Notes: generated by a model from the sequence alone, not told the origin. A stretch of DNA of 64,000 bases from Pseudoduganella buxea (GCF_009720835.1 NZ_WNKZ01000012.1:1-64000), one strand, 5' to 3'. Shown: positions 50,292-60,049, counted from the stretch's first letter. Numbers and translations: made by a program.

Positions 50292-53200
50292 ATGCATTAT
50301 CCCAAGGCAAAACAAAAATTGATCGCGCTGGCCGTGGCCAGTGCCTGCGCCACGGCGGCGTGGCCGGCACTGGCCCAGGAGCAGGCGGCCACTGCGGCCA
50401 CCACCGCTGGCCAATCCACCAGCGCCGCCACCGGCGCGGGCGACGACCAGCCGGTGCAGTCCGTCGTCGTCACGGGCCTGCGCGCCAGCATGCAGTCCTC
50501 GCTGAACCTGAAGCGCAATTCCGACGGCGTGGTGGACGGCATCGTCGCCGAGGACATCGGCAAATTCCCCGATACCAACCTGGCCGAATCGCTGCAGCGC
50601 ATTTCCGGCGTGTCGATCGACCGCTCCATCGGCGAAGGCTCGAAGATCACCGTGCGCGGCGTCGGCCCGGACTTCAACATGGTGCTGCTGAACGGGCGCC
50701 AGATGCCAACGTCGAACCTGGGCGACCTGAATGGCCGCGCCTTCGACTTCGCCAATCTGGCCTCGGAAGCGATCTCGCAGATCCAGGTCTATAAAACCAG
50801 CCGCGCCGACACGCCCACCGGCGGCATCGGCGCCACACTGAACGTGATGACGGCGCGTCCCCTGGATCGCCCCGGCTTCCAGGCCAGCGTGGGCGTCAAG
50901 GGCGTGTACGACAAGTCGTCCACCAACCTGCCGGGCGACGTGGAATCGGGCAAGCGCGTGACGCCGGAAATCTCCGGCATCTACAGCAATACCTTCAACG
51001 ACAATATGTTCGGCATCGCCATCACGGGCAGCCACCAGGAGCGCAACCTGGGCTACAACACGGCCGCGGTATCGAGCGGCTGGAAGGGCCCGTTTCGCGG
51101 CGACGAGAACAATTGGGGCACCATCCCCCAGCCCGGCACGCCAGGTTCCGGGAACATCACCAACCGGCCCGGCGCCAGCGACATCTATTCCGTGCCGCAG
51201 AACCTGAACTACGCCTTCTCGGGCGTACAGCGCGAGCGCACCAACGGCCAGGTCACGTTCCAGTTCGCGCCCCGCAAGGACATCACGACCACCCTGGACT
51301 ACACCTATTCGCAGAACAAGATCCACACGCGCCGGCAGGACCTGTCGGCCTGGTTCAACTTCGGCACGTCCGCCAGCAGCTGGACGGACGGGCCGGCGGC
51401 CGGCCCGCTGGTCTACACGGAATTCCTCCCCGCCGCGAACAGCGATATCGCCATGGGCGGTGCCGACTTCGCCACCAAGACGCAGAACAAGTCGCTGGGC
51501 TTCAACGCCGCCTGGAAGGTCAGCAAGGACCTGAAGCTCGAATTCGACACGCACCGCTCCACCGCCGAATCGATGGCGGACAGCCCGTGGGGCTCTGACA
51601 ATGTGCTGGGCACCTCGTCCTTCAGCCGGGGCGACACGACGGCCGACTTCAGCCAGGACTTCCCCGTGCTGTCGATCCAGGGGGCGGACTTCAACCGCGC
51701 ACCCCAGCAGGTCACCGGTTCGGCCTTCCGCAACGGCTACATGAAGGGCGAAGTGGAGCAGACCCAATTCAAGGGCCGCCTGAAGCTGCTGGAGCGCTCG
51801 GAGCTGAACTTCGGCCTGTCCGCCACCAAGGTCGACAACCGCTCGGCCTTCTCGACCCAGCAGCGCGACACGTGGAGCGGCGCCACCAGCCCGGCCGACT
51901 ACCCGCGCAGCGCCTGGCACGCCGAGACGGTACGCCAGTACTTCAACAAGATCGATGGTTCCGGCAACCCGAACCTGTTCAACAACTTCTACACCTTCAA
52001 CTTCGGCGAAGTGCGCCAGCTGGCCATCGACGCATCCGGTCGCCCGGACCTGTACTCCGTCAAGGACCATTGGGATACCGACCAGCGTACCGAGGAAAAG
52101 TCGAAGAGCCTGTACCTGCAGTTCAATACGGACTGGGATACGGCGCTGCCGATCCGCACGGCGCTGGGCCTGCGTTACGAAAAGACGGACGTCGTCTCCA
52201 CCGCGCTGGTGCCCACCGCCACGTCGATCAGCTGGGTGTCGCAGAACGAGCTGCCGGTGCAGTTCGGCGCGCCCACCTTCACGACCTTGTCGGGCAAGTA
52301 CCATAACCTGCTGCCCAGCCTCGACTCGGACATCGAACTGCGCGAGGACATGAAGCTGCGCCTGTCGTACGGCCAGACCATCGGCCGCCCCCGCTACGAC
52401 CAGATCGCCGGCGGCACGGTGCTGAACAACCTGGCCCGCCTCGATGGCGGCACCGGCTCGCAGGGCAACCCGGCCCTGAAACCGGTCAAATCGAAGAATC
52501 TCGACCTGTCCTACGAGTGGTACTACGGCAAGCAGAACTTCTTCGCGCTGGGCTTCTTCAAGAAGAACCTGGACAATTACGCGGGCCAGTCGAAGATCGA
52601 CGCCACGCCGTTCGACCTGCACACGCCGGTGGGCGGGCCGCTGTGGAACCTGGCGCTGGCGAACGGCTGCAGCAATGCCGACACCACCTGCATCCGTAAC
52701 TACATCTTCCGCAACCACCCAACGGCGCCGGGTGTCACGCCGGGCAAACCCGACGCCTCCGGCAACGAAACCGGCACCATCGTCGGGCAGCCGGGCGACC
52801 CCATCGCCAAGTTCCAGATCACCACCTTCGCCAACCAGAAGAAGGCCGACCTGAAGGGCGCCGAGATCAATGTGCAGCACATGTTCGGCAACAGCGGCTT
52901 CGGCATTTCCGCCAACTACACCTATGTCGACTCGGGCCTGGGCTATAACAACGCCGGCATCGGCGAGCAGTTCGCGCTGGTGGGCATGTCCGATTCGGCC
53001 AACGTGATCGGCATCTACGAGAACGACAAGTGGACCGTGCGGGCGGCCTACAACTGGCGCGACGAGTTCCTGGCGTCGACCTTCGATGCGGCCGGGCCGA
53101 ACCCGATCTACACGGAAGCGTACGGCCAGTTCGACCTGTCCGTCGGCTACAACGTCACGCCGCAGCTGTCGGTACAGTTCGAGGGCATCAACGTCACCAA

Positions 53201-53297
53201 CGAGACGTCACGCCAGCACGGCCGCACCAAGAGCCAGCTGGTGAACGCCACGCAGTCGGGACCGCGCTACATGTTGGGTCTGCGCTACAAGTTCTAA
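50292..53297 (+). CDS. Large TonB-dependent receptor (Caulobacter/Xanthomonas type)
   Basis: The 1001-residue receptor has a signal peptide ending ALAQ, a TonB box region (QSVVVTGLRASMQSSLNLKR), a plug (VDGIVAEDIGKFPDTNLAES, LQRISGVSIDRS) and a long barrel with terminal strand YMLGLRYKF. Receptors of this class import oligosaccharides. CAGGAG lies just before the ATG. The LacI operator and promoter directly upstream, and the GH16 gene before that, point to uptake of glucan fragments. A strong terminator follows. Confidence 0.9.
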   Translation: MHYPKAKQKLIALAVASACATAAWPALAQEQAATAATTAGQSTSAATGAGDDQPVQSVVVTGLRASMQSSLNLKRNSDGVVDGIVAEDIGKFPDTNLAESLQRISGVSIDRSIGEGSKITVRGVGPDFNMVLLNGRQMPTSNLGDLNGRAFDFANLASEAISQIQVYKTSRADTPTGGIGATLNVMTARPLDRPGFQASVGVKGVYDKSSTNLPGDVESGKRVTPEISGIYSNTFNDNMFGIAITGSHQERNLGYNTAAVSSGWKGPFRGDENNWGTIPQPGTPGSGNITNRPGASDIYSVPQNLNYAFSGVQRERTNGQVTFQFAPRKDITTTLDYTYSQNKIHTRRQDLSAWFNFGTSASSWTDGPAAGPLVYTEFLPAANSDIAMGGADFATKTQNKSLGFNAAWKVSKDLKLEFDTHRSTAESMADSPWGSDNVLGTSSFSRGDTTADFSQDFPVLSIQGADFNRAPQQVTGSAFRNGYMKGEVEQTQFKGRLKLLERSELNFGLSATKVDNRSAFSTQQRDTWSGATSPADYPRSAWHAETVRQYFNKIDGSGNPNLFNNFYTFNFGEVRQLAIDASGRPDLYSVKDHWDTDQRTEEKSKSLYLQFNTDWDTALPIRTALGLRYEKTDVVSTALVPTATSISWVSQNELPVQFGAPTFTTLSGKYHNLLPSLDSDIELREDMKLRLSYGQTIGRPRYDQIAGGTVLNNLARLDGGTGSQGNPALKPVKSKNLDLSYEWYYGKQNFFALGFFKKNLDNYAGQSKIDATPFDLHTPVGGPLWNLALANGCSNADTTCIRNYIFRNHPTAPGVTPGKPDASGNETGTIVGQPGDPIAKFQITTFANQKKADLKGAEINVQHMFGNSGFGISANYTYVDSGLGYNNAGIGEQFALVGMSDSANVIGIYENDKWTVRAAYNWRDEFLASTFDAAGPNPIYTEAYGQFDLSVGYNVTPQLSVQFEGINVTNETSRQHGRTKSQLVNATQSGPRYMLGLRYKF

Positions 53298-53315
53298 GTC
53301 CACCTCCTGGTGACC

Positions 53316-53349
53316 GGGGCCGGTTCCTGCGAACCGGCCCCAGCTTTTT
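53316..53349 (+). terminator. Terminator after the TonB receptor
   Basis: GGGGCCGGTTC-CTGC-GAACCGGCCCC followed by AGCTTTTT: an 11-bp GC-rich stem with a 4-nt loop. The halogenase genes that follow would therefore need their own promoter or read-through. Confidence 0.9.
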
Positions 53350-53405
53350 GCTTGTCCAATTAGTTTTTCGGTTAAACTTTTAGACACATCCCTCAGGAAT
53401 AATGT

Positions 53406-54971
53406 ATGTCCCAACCGGTTCGGCATATCGTGATCGTCGGTGGTGGTTCGGCCGGCTGGCTGGCGGCGGGCATTATCGCGGCCGACCACCAGGCCCACGC
53501 GAACGCGGGGTTGAAGGTGACGCTGATCGAATCGCCCGACGTGGCGCCGATCGGTGTCGGCGAAGGCACCTGGCCCACCATGCGCGACACGCTGGCCCGC
53601 ATCGGCGTGACGGAAACGGCCTTCTTCCGCGAATGCGACGCTGCCTTCAAGCAGGGCTCGCGTTTCAACGGCTGGCGCGGCAGCGGCGGCGACGATTACT
53701 ATTTCCACCCATTCGTGCTGCCGCAAGGGTATGGCGACGCCGACCTGGCCGGCCCCTGGCGCGAGCGCTACCCCCACGTGCCGTTCGCGGACCTGGTCAG
53801 CTTCCAGCCGCACCTGTGCGTGGCCGGGCGCGCGCCGAAGCAGGCCGCGACGCCCGAATACGCGGCCGTGGCCAACTACGGCTACCACCTCGATGCCGGC
53901 AAATTCGGCACCTTCCTGAAAAAACACTGCCTGGAGCGGCTCGGGGTGCACTACGTGCCCGATCACGTCACCGGCATCGCGTCGCACGAGAACGGCGACA
54001 TCGCCGCGCTGCAGACGAAGACCCACGGCCCGCTGGCGGGCGACCTGTTCATCGACTGCACGGGCATGCAGTCGCTGCTGCTGGGCCGGCACTTCCGCGT
54101 CCCCCTTATCCCGCAAAAGCACGTGCTGTTCAACGACAGCGCGCTGGCCGTACAGGTGCCCTACCCGGCCGACGACAGCCCGATCGCCTCGCAAACCACG
54201 TCCACGGCCCAGCGGGCCGGCTGGATCTGGGATATCGGCCTGCCGACCCGGCGCGGCATCGGCCATGTATATTCGTCCGCCCACACGAGCGATGAGCAGG
54301 CCGAAGCCGACCTGCGCGCTTATATTGGTAACTGCGTCGGCCACTGCGTGGAAGGGGGCAGCGGCCAGCCTGATATTCCCCAGCCGCGCAAGCTGACCTT
54401 CGAGCCGGGCTACCGGCAGCAGTTTTGGCACCGCAACTGCGTCGCCATCGGCCTGTCCGCCGGCTTCATCGAGCCACTGGAAGCATCGGCGCTGGCGCTG
54501 GTGGAGCTGTCGGCGGCGATGGTCAGCGACGAGATGCCGGCCACGCGCGCGGCCATGGACATCGTCGCGGCCCGCTTCAACGACGCGTTCACGTACCGCT
54601 GGGAGCGCGTCATCGAGTTCCTCAAGCTGCACTATGTGCTGAGCGCGCGCGACGGCGCCTACTGGGAAGACAACCGGCGCGATGAGACGGTGCCGGCGCG
54701 CCTGCGCGAGCTGCTGACCTTGTGGCGGCACCGGCCGCCGTCGCGCCTGGACTTTAACCGCATCGAGGAAGTGTTCCCGTCGGCCAGCTGGCAGTACGTG
54801 CTGTACGGGATGGGCTTCCTGCCAGAAAGCGGCGGCACGCGCCGCGCCGGCGTGGCGGCCGAACCGTTCTACCGCGAGGCGGCCGACCTGACGCGCCGCA
54901 TGCTGGGCGCGCTGCCGTCGAACCGCGAACTGATCGAGCATATCCGCAGGCACGGCCTGCAAAAAATCTAA
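53406..54971 (+). CDS. Flavin-dependent tryptophan-halogenase-family protein 1
   Basis: The 521-residue FAD protein has the GGGSAGW motif (12-18), Lys82 in the FKQG segment (the lysine that handles hypohalous acid), and FIEPLEASA with the conserved Glu. The halogenase signature W-x-W-x-I-P reads W273-I-W275-D-I277-G278, so the last position is Gly rather than Pro. Such proteins in TonB-receptor clusters probably halogenate indole-like or other aromatic substrates with reduced flavin from elsewhere. The true substrate is unknown. It is the first gene of the cluster. Confidence 0.85.
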   Translation: MSQPVRHIVIVGGGSAGWLAAGIIAADHQAHANAGLKVTLIESPDVAPIGVGEGTWPTMRDTLARIGVTETAFFRECDAAFKQGSRFNGWRGSGGDDYYFHPFVLPQGYGDADLAGPWRERYPHVPFADLVSFQPHLCVAGRAPKQAATPEYAAVANYGYHLDAGKFGTFLKKHCLERLGVHYVPDHVTGIASHENGDIAALQTKTHGPLAGDLFIDCTGMQSLLLGRHFRVPLIPQKHVLFNDSALAVQVPYPADDSPIASQTTSTAQRAGWIWDIGLPTRRGIGHVYSSAHTSDEQAEADLRAYIGNCVGHCVEGGSGQPDIPQPRKLTFEPGYRQQFWHRNCVAIGLSAGFIEPLEASALALVELSAAMVSDEMPATRAAMDIVAARFNDAFTYRWERVIEFLKLHYVLSARDGAYWEDNRRDETVPARLRELLTLWRHRPPSRLDFNRIEEVFPSASWQYVLYGMGFLPESGGTRRAGVAAEPFYREAADLTRRMLGALPSNRELIEHIRRHGLQKI

Positions 54972-54988
54972 AACAACGAAGAGACACC

Positions 54989-55708
54989 ATGCCCAATCCC
55001 GTCATGCTGAACAACGTCCACCACAAGGACCTGCGCGTCGTCACGCGCCGCGCCGCCGCCTATGGCGACGACGTGATGTTCGCCACCACCTTCCCCGCCG
55101 AGTTCCGCACCTTGCAGGGCTATTACCCCATCGTGTTCCGCAAGACGGACGACGCGGTGTCGTTCGAGCCGGTGGCGCTGTTCGGCTTCTACGAGGGCGA
55201 AAACCTGTTCCTGAACGAGGCCGGCTGGGATGCGGCCGAGGTGCCCCTGATGATCGAGCGCCAGCCCTTCCTGATCGGCCGCAACGGCGAGGAGCTGACG
55301 GTGCACGTGGACCTGGAGCACCCGCGTGTCGCCGCCGCCGATGATACCAACAGCGAAGCGGCCTTTCTGCCGCACGGCGGCGTGTCCGACTACCTCGAGC
55401 GCATCAACTCCGTGCTGCTGACGATCCACCAGGGCCTGCAGGCGGTGCCCGGCTTCGTCAAGGCGCTGCTGGAGCACGAGCTGCTCGAATCGTTCGTCTT
55501 CGATATCGAACTCGATGACGGCTCGCAGAACCGCCTGGCCGGCTTCTATACGATCCACGAGGAGCGCCTGGCCGCGCTGGACGGTGCCGCGCTGGCCCGG
55601 CTGCACGCTGCCGGCCACCTGCAGGCGATCTACATGGTCGTGGCGTCGCTGACGCAGTTCCGCCCGCTGATCGCGCGGAAAAACCTGGCCCATGCTGCCG
55701 GTCGCTGA
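54989..55708 (+). CDS. SapC-family protein
   Basis: The 239-residue cytoplasmic protein has the SapC pattern: VHHKDLRVVTRRAAAYGDDV, GYYPIVFRKTDDAVSFEPVA, FGFYEGENLFLNEAGWDAAE and ERQPFLIGRNGEELTVHVDL. SapC proteins are constantly found with this halogenase family and with TonB receptors; the biochemical role is unknown. Its end overlaps the cupin gene by 17 nt in another frame. Confidence 0.88.
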   Translation: MPNPVMLNNVHHKDLRVVTRRAAAYGDDVMFATTFPAEFRTLQGYYPIVFRKTDDAVSFEPVALFGFYEGENLFLNEAGWDAAEVPLMIERQPFLIGRNGEELTVHVDLEHPRVAAADDTNSEAAFLPHGGVSDYLERINSVLLTIHQGLQAVPGFVKALLEHELLESFVFDIELDDGSQNRLAGFYTIHEERLAALDGAALARLHAAGHLQAIYMVVASLTQFRPLIARKNLAHAAGR

Positions 55709-56693
55709 GCTGCGCGGCGTCGGGCCCGATGGTCTGACGGCGCGCATCCTGGAATCGACCCAGCCGCTGATCCTGCGCGGCCTGGTGGACCGGTGGCCGC
55801 TGGTGCAGGCGGCGCGCACGTCGCAGCAGGCGGCCGATGCCTACCTGCGCCGCTTCTACCAGGGCGCGAACGTGGTGGCCATGCTGGGCCGCCCGGACAT
55901 CGACGGCCGCTTCTTCTACAACGAGGACCTGTCCGGCTTTAATTTCTTCCCCGCCAACGTGCGCCTGGACGGCGTGCTGGAGGAACTGGAAGACCACCGC
56001 GACGACGAGCGCCCGCCGGCGATCTATGTCGGCTCCACCGCCATCGATGCCTGCCTGCCCGGCTTTCGCGGCGAGAACGACGTCGACCTTCAGGGCCGCG
56101 ACGCGCTGGCCAGCATCTGGATCGGCAACCGCACCCGCATCGCCGCCCACTACGACCTGCCGGACAACCTGGCCTGCGTGGCCGCGGGAAGGCGCCGCTT
56201 CACCTTGTTCCCGCCGGAGCAGGTGGCCAACCTGTATGTGGGCCCGCTCGACTTCACGCCGGCCGGCCAGGCCATCAGCCTGGTCGACTTCCGCCAGCCC
56301 GACCTGGCGCGCTTTCCCCGCTTCGCCGAGGCGCAGGAGCACGGCCAGGTGGCCGAGCTGGAAGCAGGCGACGCCCTGTTCATCCCCAGCACGTGGTGGC
56401 ACCACGTGGAGGCGCTGGACCGTTTCAATGTGCTGGTCAATTACTGGTGGCGCCAGTCGCCCGGCTACATGGACACGCCGACGAACGCGCTGATGCACGC
56501 CATCATGACGGTGCGCGACCTGCCGCCGGCCCAGCGCGATGCCTGGCGCGCGCTGTTCGACCATTACGTGTTCGACCAGGACGAACAGACGGCCGCCCAT
56601 ATCCCGCCGGCGGCGCGCCGGGTACTGGCGCCGCTGGACGCCGATGCCACGCGCGCGCTGCGCGCCCAGCTGCTCAAGCGGATGAACCGCTGA
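55692..56693 (+). CDS. Cupin-like (JmjC-type) 2-oxoglutarate/Fe(II)-dependent oxygenase
   Basis: The 333-residue protein has an H153-Y-D155 pair in RIAAHYDLPDNLACVAAGRR and a distal His near 237-238 (STWWHHVEAL), giving the iron site of the cupin-8/JmjC fold. These proteins hydroxylate proteins or small molecules. It sits between SapC and the second halogenase, as in similar clusters elsewhere. The start overlaps the end of sapC, so translation is likely coupled. The substrate is unknown. Confidence 0.83.
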   Translation: MLPVAELRGVGPDGLTARILESTQPLILRGLVDRWPLVQAARTSQQAADAYLRRFYQGANVVAMLGRPDIDGRFFYNEDLSGFNFFPANVRLDGVLEELEDHRDDERPPAIYVGSTAIDACLPGFRGENDVDLQGRDALASIWIGNRTRIAAHYDLPDNLACVAAGRRRFTLFPPEQVANLYVGPLDFTPAGQAISLVDFRQPDLARFPRFAEAQEHGQVAELEAGDALFIPSTWWHHVEALDRFNVLVNYWWRQSPGYMDTPTNALMHAIMTVRDLPPAQRDAWRALFDHYVFDQDEQTAAHIPPAARRVLAPLDADATRALRAQLLKRMNR

Positions 56694-56727
56694 CCCGACA
56701 ACATCACAAAAAAGCAGGAGACAAACC

Positions 56728-58230
56728 GTGGAACAAGCCAGACAAAAACGCCCGATCAGGAAGGTCGTCATCGCCGGTGGCGGCACGGCCGGCTGGATGG
56801 TGGCGGCCGGCCTGTCGAAGTCGCTGGGCCGGCGCCTCGACATCAAGCTGATCGAGTCCGATGAAATCGGTACCGTCGGCGTGGGCGAGGCCACCATCCC
56901 GACCTTGATGAATTTCCACCACCTGATGGAAATCGACGAGCGCGAGTTCATGGCCGAAACGATGGCCACCTTCAAGCTGGGCATCAGCTTCGAGAACTGG
57001 CGCGACGTCGGGCTGGATTACATCCACTCCTTCGGCACCACCGGCACGGACCACTGGACGGCCGGCTTCCAGCACTTCTGGCACAAGGGCCGCGAACGGG
57101 GCGTGGCCGGCGACTACGGCGACTACTGCCTGGAGCTGAAAGCTTCCCTGCAAAGCCGCTTCGCCCACCTGCCGCAGAACGGCATGAATTACGCCTATCA
57201 CATGGACGCGGGACGCTACGCCAGGTTCCTGCGCAAGTTCAGCGAACGCTTCGGCGTCGAGCGGGTCGAGGGCAAGATCGCCGAAGTGAGGAAAGACCTG
57301 ATCAGCGGCGATATCCGCGCATTGCGACTGGACTCCGGCGTCGAACTGGAAGGCGATCTGTTCATCGACTGCACGGGCTTTCGCGCCCTGCTGATCGGCG
57401 AGACCATGGGTGTCGGCTATGAAGACTGGTCGCACTGGCTGTTCAACGACAGTGCCGTGGCGCTGCAGACGAAATCCGTGGGCGACGCCATTCCGCTGAC
57501 GCGTTCCATCGGCCGCGAGGCCGGCTGGCAGTGGCGCATCCCGCTGCAACACCGGGTCGGCAATGGCCTGGTGTATTCGAGCCGGTATACCGACGACGAA
57601 GCGGCCCTTGCCACCTTGCAGGCCAATGTCGAGGGCGAAGCCTTGACGCAGCCGCGCGTGCTGCGCTTCAAGCCGGGCCAGCGGCACCAGACGTGGAAGG
57701 GCAACTGCATCGCCATCGGCCTGGCCAGCGGCTTCCTGGAACCGATCGAATCGACCAGCATCCACCTGATCCAGCGCGGCATCATCCGCCTGATGCAGAT
57801 GTTTCCCAGCGACGGCATCAGCCAGGCCGACATCGACGAATACAATGCCCAGGCCCAGGCGGAGATCCACCACATCCGCGATTTCATCATCCTGCACTAC
57901 AAGGTCACCGACCGCCGCGACACGCCGTATTGGCGCGATGCGGCCGGCATGAAGGTGCCTGCCTCGCTGCAGCACCGCATCGACCTGTTCCGCGAAACGG
58001 GCCGGGTGTTCCGCGTGCCGAACGAACTGTTCGCGGAGAACTCGTGGATCCAGGTGATGCTGGGCCAGGGCATCCTGCCGGCGCAGCACCACCAGACGGC
58101 CGACCTGATGGGCGACGAGGAACTGGCCCACTTCCTGGGCGGGATCAGCGGCGCCATCGACCGCACGGTGGCGCAGCTGCCGTCGCACCAGCAGTATGTG
58201 CAGCAGTACTGCGCCGGCACGGGCTGGTAG
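56728..58230 (+). CDS. Flavin-dependent tryptophan-halogenase-family protein 2
   Basis: The 500-residue protein has all the key motifs: GGGTAGW (17-23), Lys83 in ATFKLGISF, the intact signature W267-Q-W269-R-I271-P272, and FLEPIESTS. It is clearly distinct from halogenase 1 (which has the Gly variant), so the two probably act on different positions or substrates. AGGAG precedes the ATG. It ends the operon halogenase-SapC-cupin-halogenase. Confidence 0.9.
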   Translation: MEQARQKRPIRKVVIAGGGTAGWMVAAGLSKSLGRRLDIKLIESDEIGTVGVGEATIPTLMNFHHLMEIDEREFMAETMATFKLGISFENWRDVGLDYIHSFGTTGTDHWTAGFQHFWHKGRERGVAGDYGDYCLELKASLQSRFAHLPQNGMNYAYHMDAGRYARFLRKFSERFGVERVEGKIAEVRKDLISGDIRALRLDSGVELEGDLFIDCTGFRALLIGETMGVGYEDWSHWLFNDSAVALQTKSVGDAIPLTRSIGREAGWQWRIPLQHRVGNGLVYSSRYTDDEAALATLQANVEGEALTQPRVLRFKPGQRHQTWKGNCIAIGLASGFLEPIESTSIHLIQRGIIRLMQMFPSDGISQADIDEYNAQAQAEIHHIRDFIILHYKVTDRRDTPYWRDAAGMKVPASLQHRIDLFRETGRVFRVPNELFAENSWIQVMLGQGILPAQHHQTADLMGDEELAHFLGGISGAIDRTVAQLPSHQQYVQQYCAGTGW

Positions 58231-58344
58231 CGGCAGGGACGGCCTGGCATCGCGCCGGCTCGCCCTTTGCGTGCCGGCGTGACAATCGGTGAGTCTTTTG
58301 TGCCCGCGCATCGGGTATAAACAAGGTTTTTTCGGAGCTCAACC

Positions 58345-58860
58345 GTGCGTATCCCTTCCACCGCCGCCGTCGCGCTGGCGCTGCTGGCTGCCGGCAGCGT
58401 GATCGCGCAATCCGCGCCCACGCCGCCCGCTTTCAAGCTCAAGGGCGAGGAACCGCTCGGCAGCCACCTGAAACGCAATGCCGCCATCGGCAGCCTGCCT
58501 TTCGATAAGACCTATGCGCAATTGACGGACGAGCAGAAGGCCATGGTGCGGGCCAGCTACGAATCGATGGGGCCAGGCGACGAGCCGCCGTATCCGAAGC
58601 GCGGTCCGAAGCGGCTGTTCCAGGCCGTCGGCGAAATCCAGCGCAAGGTGCATATCGAAGGAGATTTCGACGCGGGCGTGATGGTGGGGCCCGACGGCAA
58701 GGCGCAGGAAGTACGCATCTACAAGTCGGCTTCGCCCGAGATGACGCAGTTTCTCGGCAACCTGCTCGTCGTCGAGGACTACAAGCCGGCCCTGTGCCAG
58801 GGCAAGCCGTGCGTGCAGGAGTACCCGTTTCGCGTCAGGCTGAACTACGAACATCGCTGA
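58345..58860 (+). CDS. Secreted TonB-C-like protein
   Basis: The 171-residue protein starts at GTG (CGGAG upstream) with a signal peptide (cleaved after VIA or nearby). The C-terminal half (FDAGVMVGPDGKAQEVRIYK, then YPFRVRLNYEHR) has the form of a TonB C-terminal domain without the usual membrane anchor or proline-rich spacer. It may act in the periplasm, but no partner is evident. It stands apart from the halogenase operon by 114 bp. Confidence 0.6.
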   Translation: MRIPSTAAVALALLAAGSVIAQSAPTPPAFKLKGEEPLGSHLKRNAAIGSLPFDKTYAQLTDEQKAMVRASYESMGPGDEPPYPKRGPKRLFQAVGEIQRKVHIEGDFDAGVMVGPDGKAQEVRIYKSASPEMTQFLGNLLVVEDYKPALCQGKPCVQEYPFRVRLNYEHR

Positions 58861-58915
58861 AGCGGCGGCGCCGCTGGTAGACTGGCATTGCCCGCAACCC
58901 GACCAGGAGAACAGT

Positions 58916-59464
58916 ATGAGTAGTGAACAGACCTGCGGCGACGACGTCGCCCTCGTAATGCAGCGCACGTTCGCCGCACCGCGCGAGCTGGTGTTTCGCA
59001 CCATGGTGGAAGGCGAGCACCTGGCCCACTGGTGGGGGCCGCGCGAGTGCACCGTTACCGTGGCACGCGCCGAGGCGCGGCCGGGCGGCGTGTTCCATTA
59101 CTGCATGCATCCGCGCGACGCGGCCGCCGCCGGCATGGACGTGTGGGGCCGCTTCGATTACCGCGACGTCGAGGCACCCGCGCGGCTCGTCTTCGTCAAC
59201 GGCTTTGCCGACGAAGCGGGCAACCGCATCCGCTACCCGCTGCTGCCCATGTGGCCCCTGGAAGTGCTCAACACCGTCACCCTGGAAGAGCGCGATGGCG
59301 GCACCGTCATGACCCTGCACTCCGTGCCGGTGAACGCCACGCCAGCCGAATGCGCCGTGTTCCAGGCCAGCCATGCGTCGATGCAGGGCGGCTTCGCCGG
59401 CATGTACGACGTCTATGACCAGTACCTGGCCGGCCTGGCAGGCGGCGCGGGAGCGCAGGCATGA
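58916..59464 (+). CDS. SRPBCC (AHSA1/START-like) domain protein
   Basis: The 182-residue protein has the AHSA1 pattern RTFAAPRELVFRTMVEGEHL, AHWWGPRECTVTV and PGGVFHYCMHPRD, and a C-terminal helix (SMQGGFAGMYDVYDQYLAGL). The fold binds small hydrophobic ligands. CAGGAG lies upstream of the ATG. The stop overlaps the yceI start by 4 nt. Confidence 0.88.
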   Translation: MSSEQTCGDDVALVMQRTFAAPRELVFRTMVEGEHLAHWWGPRECTVTVARAEARPGGVFHYCMHPRDAAAAGMDVWGRFDYRDVEAPARLVFVNGFADEAGNRIRYPLLPMWPLEVLNTVTLEERDGGTVMTLHSVPVNATPAECAVFQASHASMQGGFAGMYDVYDQYLAGLAGGAGAQA

Positions 59465-60036
59465 TGCGCCTGTGGGCAACGGCGCTCTTGTCCACAGCCA
59501 TGGCGCCGGCCATTGCCGCGCCGGTGACCTACGACATCGACCCCACCCACACCTTCCCCAGCTTCGAGGCCGACCATATGGGCATCTCGGTCTGGCGCGG
59601 CAAGATCAACCGGAACAGCGGCAAGGTGGTGCTGGACCGGGAAGCCGGCAGCGGCAGCGTCGATATCGTCATCGACCTGGCCAGCATCGACTTCGGCCAG
59701 GATGCGCTGAACGCCTGGGCGCGCGGCAAGGACTTCTTCGACATCAAGCGCTTCGGCAGCAAGGCCACCTACCGGGGCACGCTGGCCGGTTTCCGCGACG
59801 GCGTGCCGAGCGAAGTGCAGGGCGAGCTGACGATGCACGGCATGACGAAACCCGTGGTACTGAAGCTGAACAGCTTCAAGTGCATTCCCCACCCGATGCA
59901 CAAGCGCGAGCTGTGCGGCGCCGATGCCGCCGCCGCCTTCAACCGCGAAGCGTTCGGCCTGGCGGCCGGCAAGGACTACGGCTTCTCGATGGATGTCGCC
60001 CTGCGCATCCAGGTCGAAGCGGTGGCGGCGAAGTAG
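59461..60036 (+). CDS. YceI-family periplasmic lipid-binding protein
   Basis: The 191-residue protein has a signal peptide (cleaved after IAA) and the YceI lipocalin-like pattern: YDIDPTHTFPSFEADHMGIS, then DFFDIKRFGSKATYRG and ELTMHGMTKPVVLKLNSF. YceI proteins bind isoprenoid lipids in the periplasm. It is translationally coupled to the SRPBCC gene by ATGA. Confidence 0.9.
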   Translation: MMRLWATALLSTAMAPAIAAPVTYDIDPTHTFPSFEADHMGISVWRGKINRNSGKVVLDREAGSGSVDIVIDLASIDFGQDALNAWARGKDFFDIKRFGSKATYRGTLAGFRDGVPSEVQGELTMHGMTKPVVLKLNSFKCIPHPMHKRELCGADAAAAFNREAFGLAAGKDYGFSMDVALRIQVEAVAAK

Positions 60037-60049
60037 CCTGGCGGTTCGT

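Noticed and set aside
50190..52880. 896-codon minus-strand frame opposite the large TonB receptor
   Set aside because: The receptor on the plus strand has intact domains and a ribosome site. The antisense product resembles nothing.
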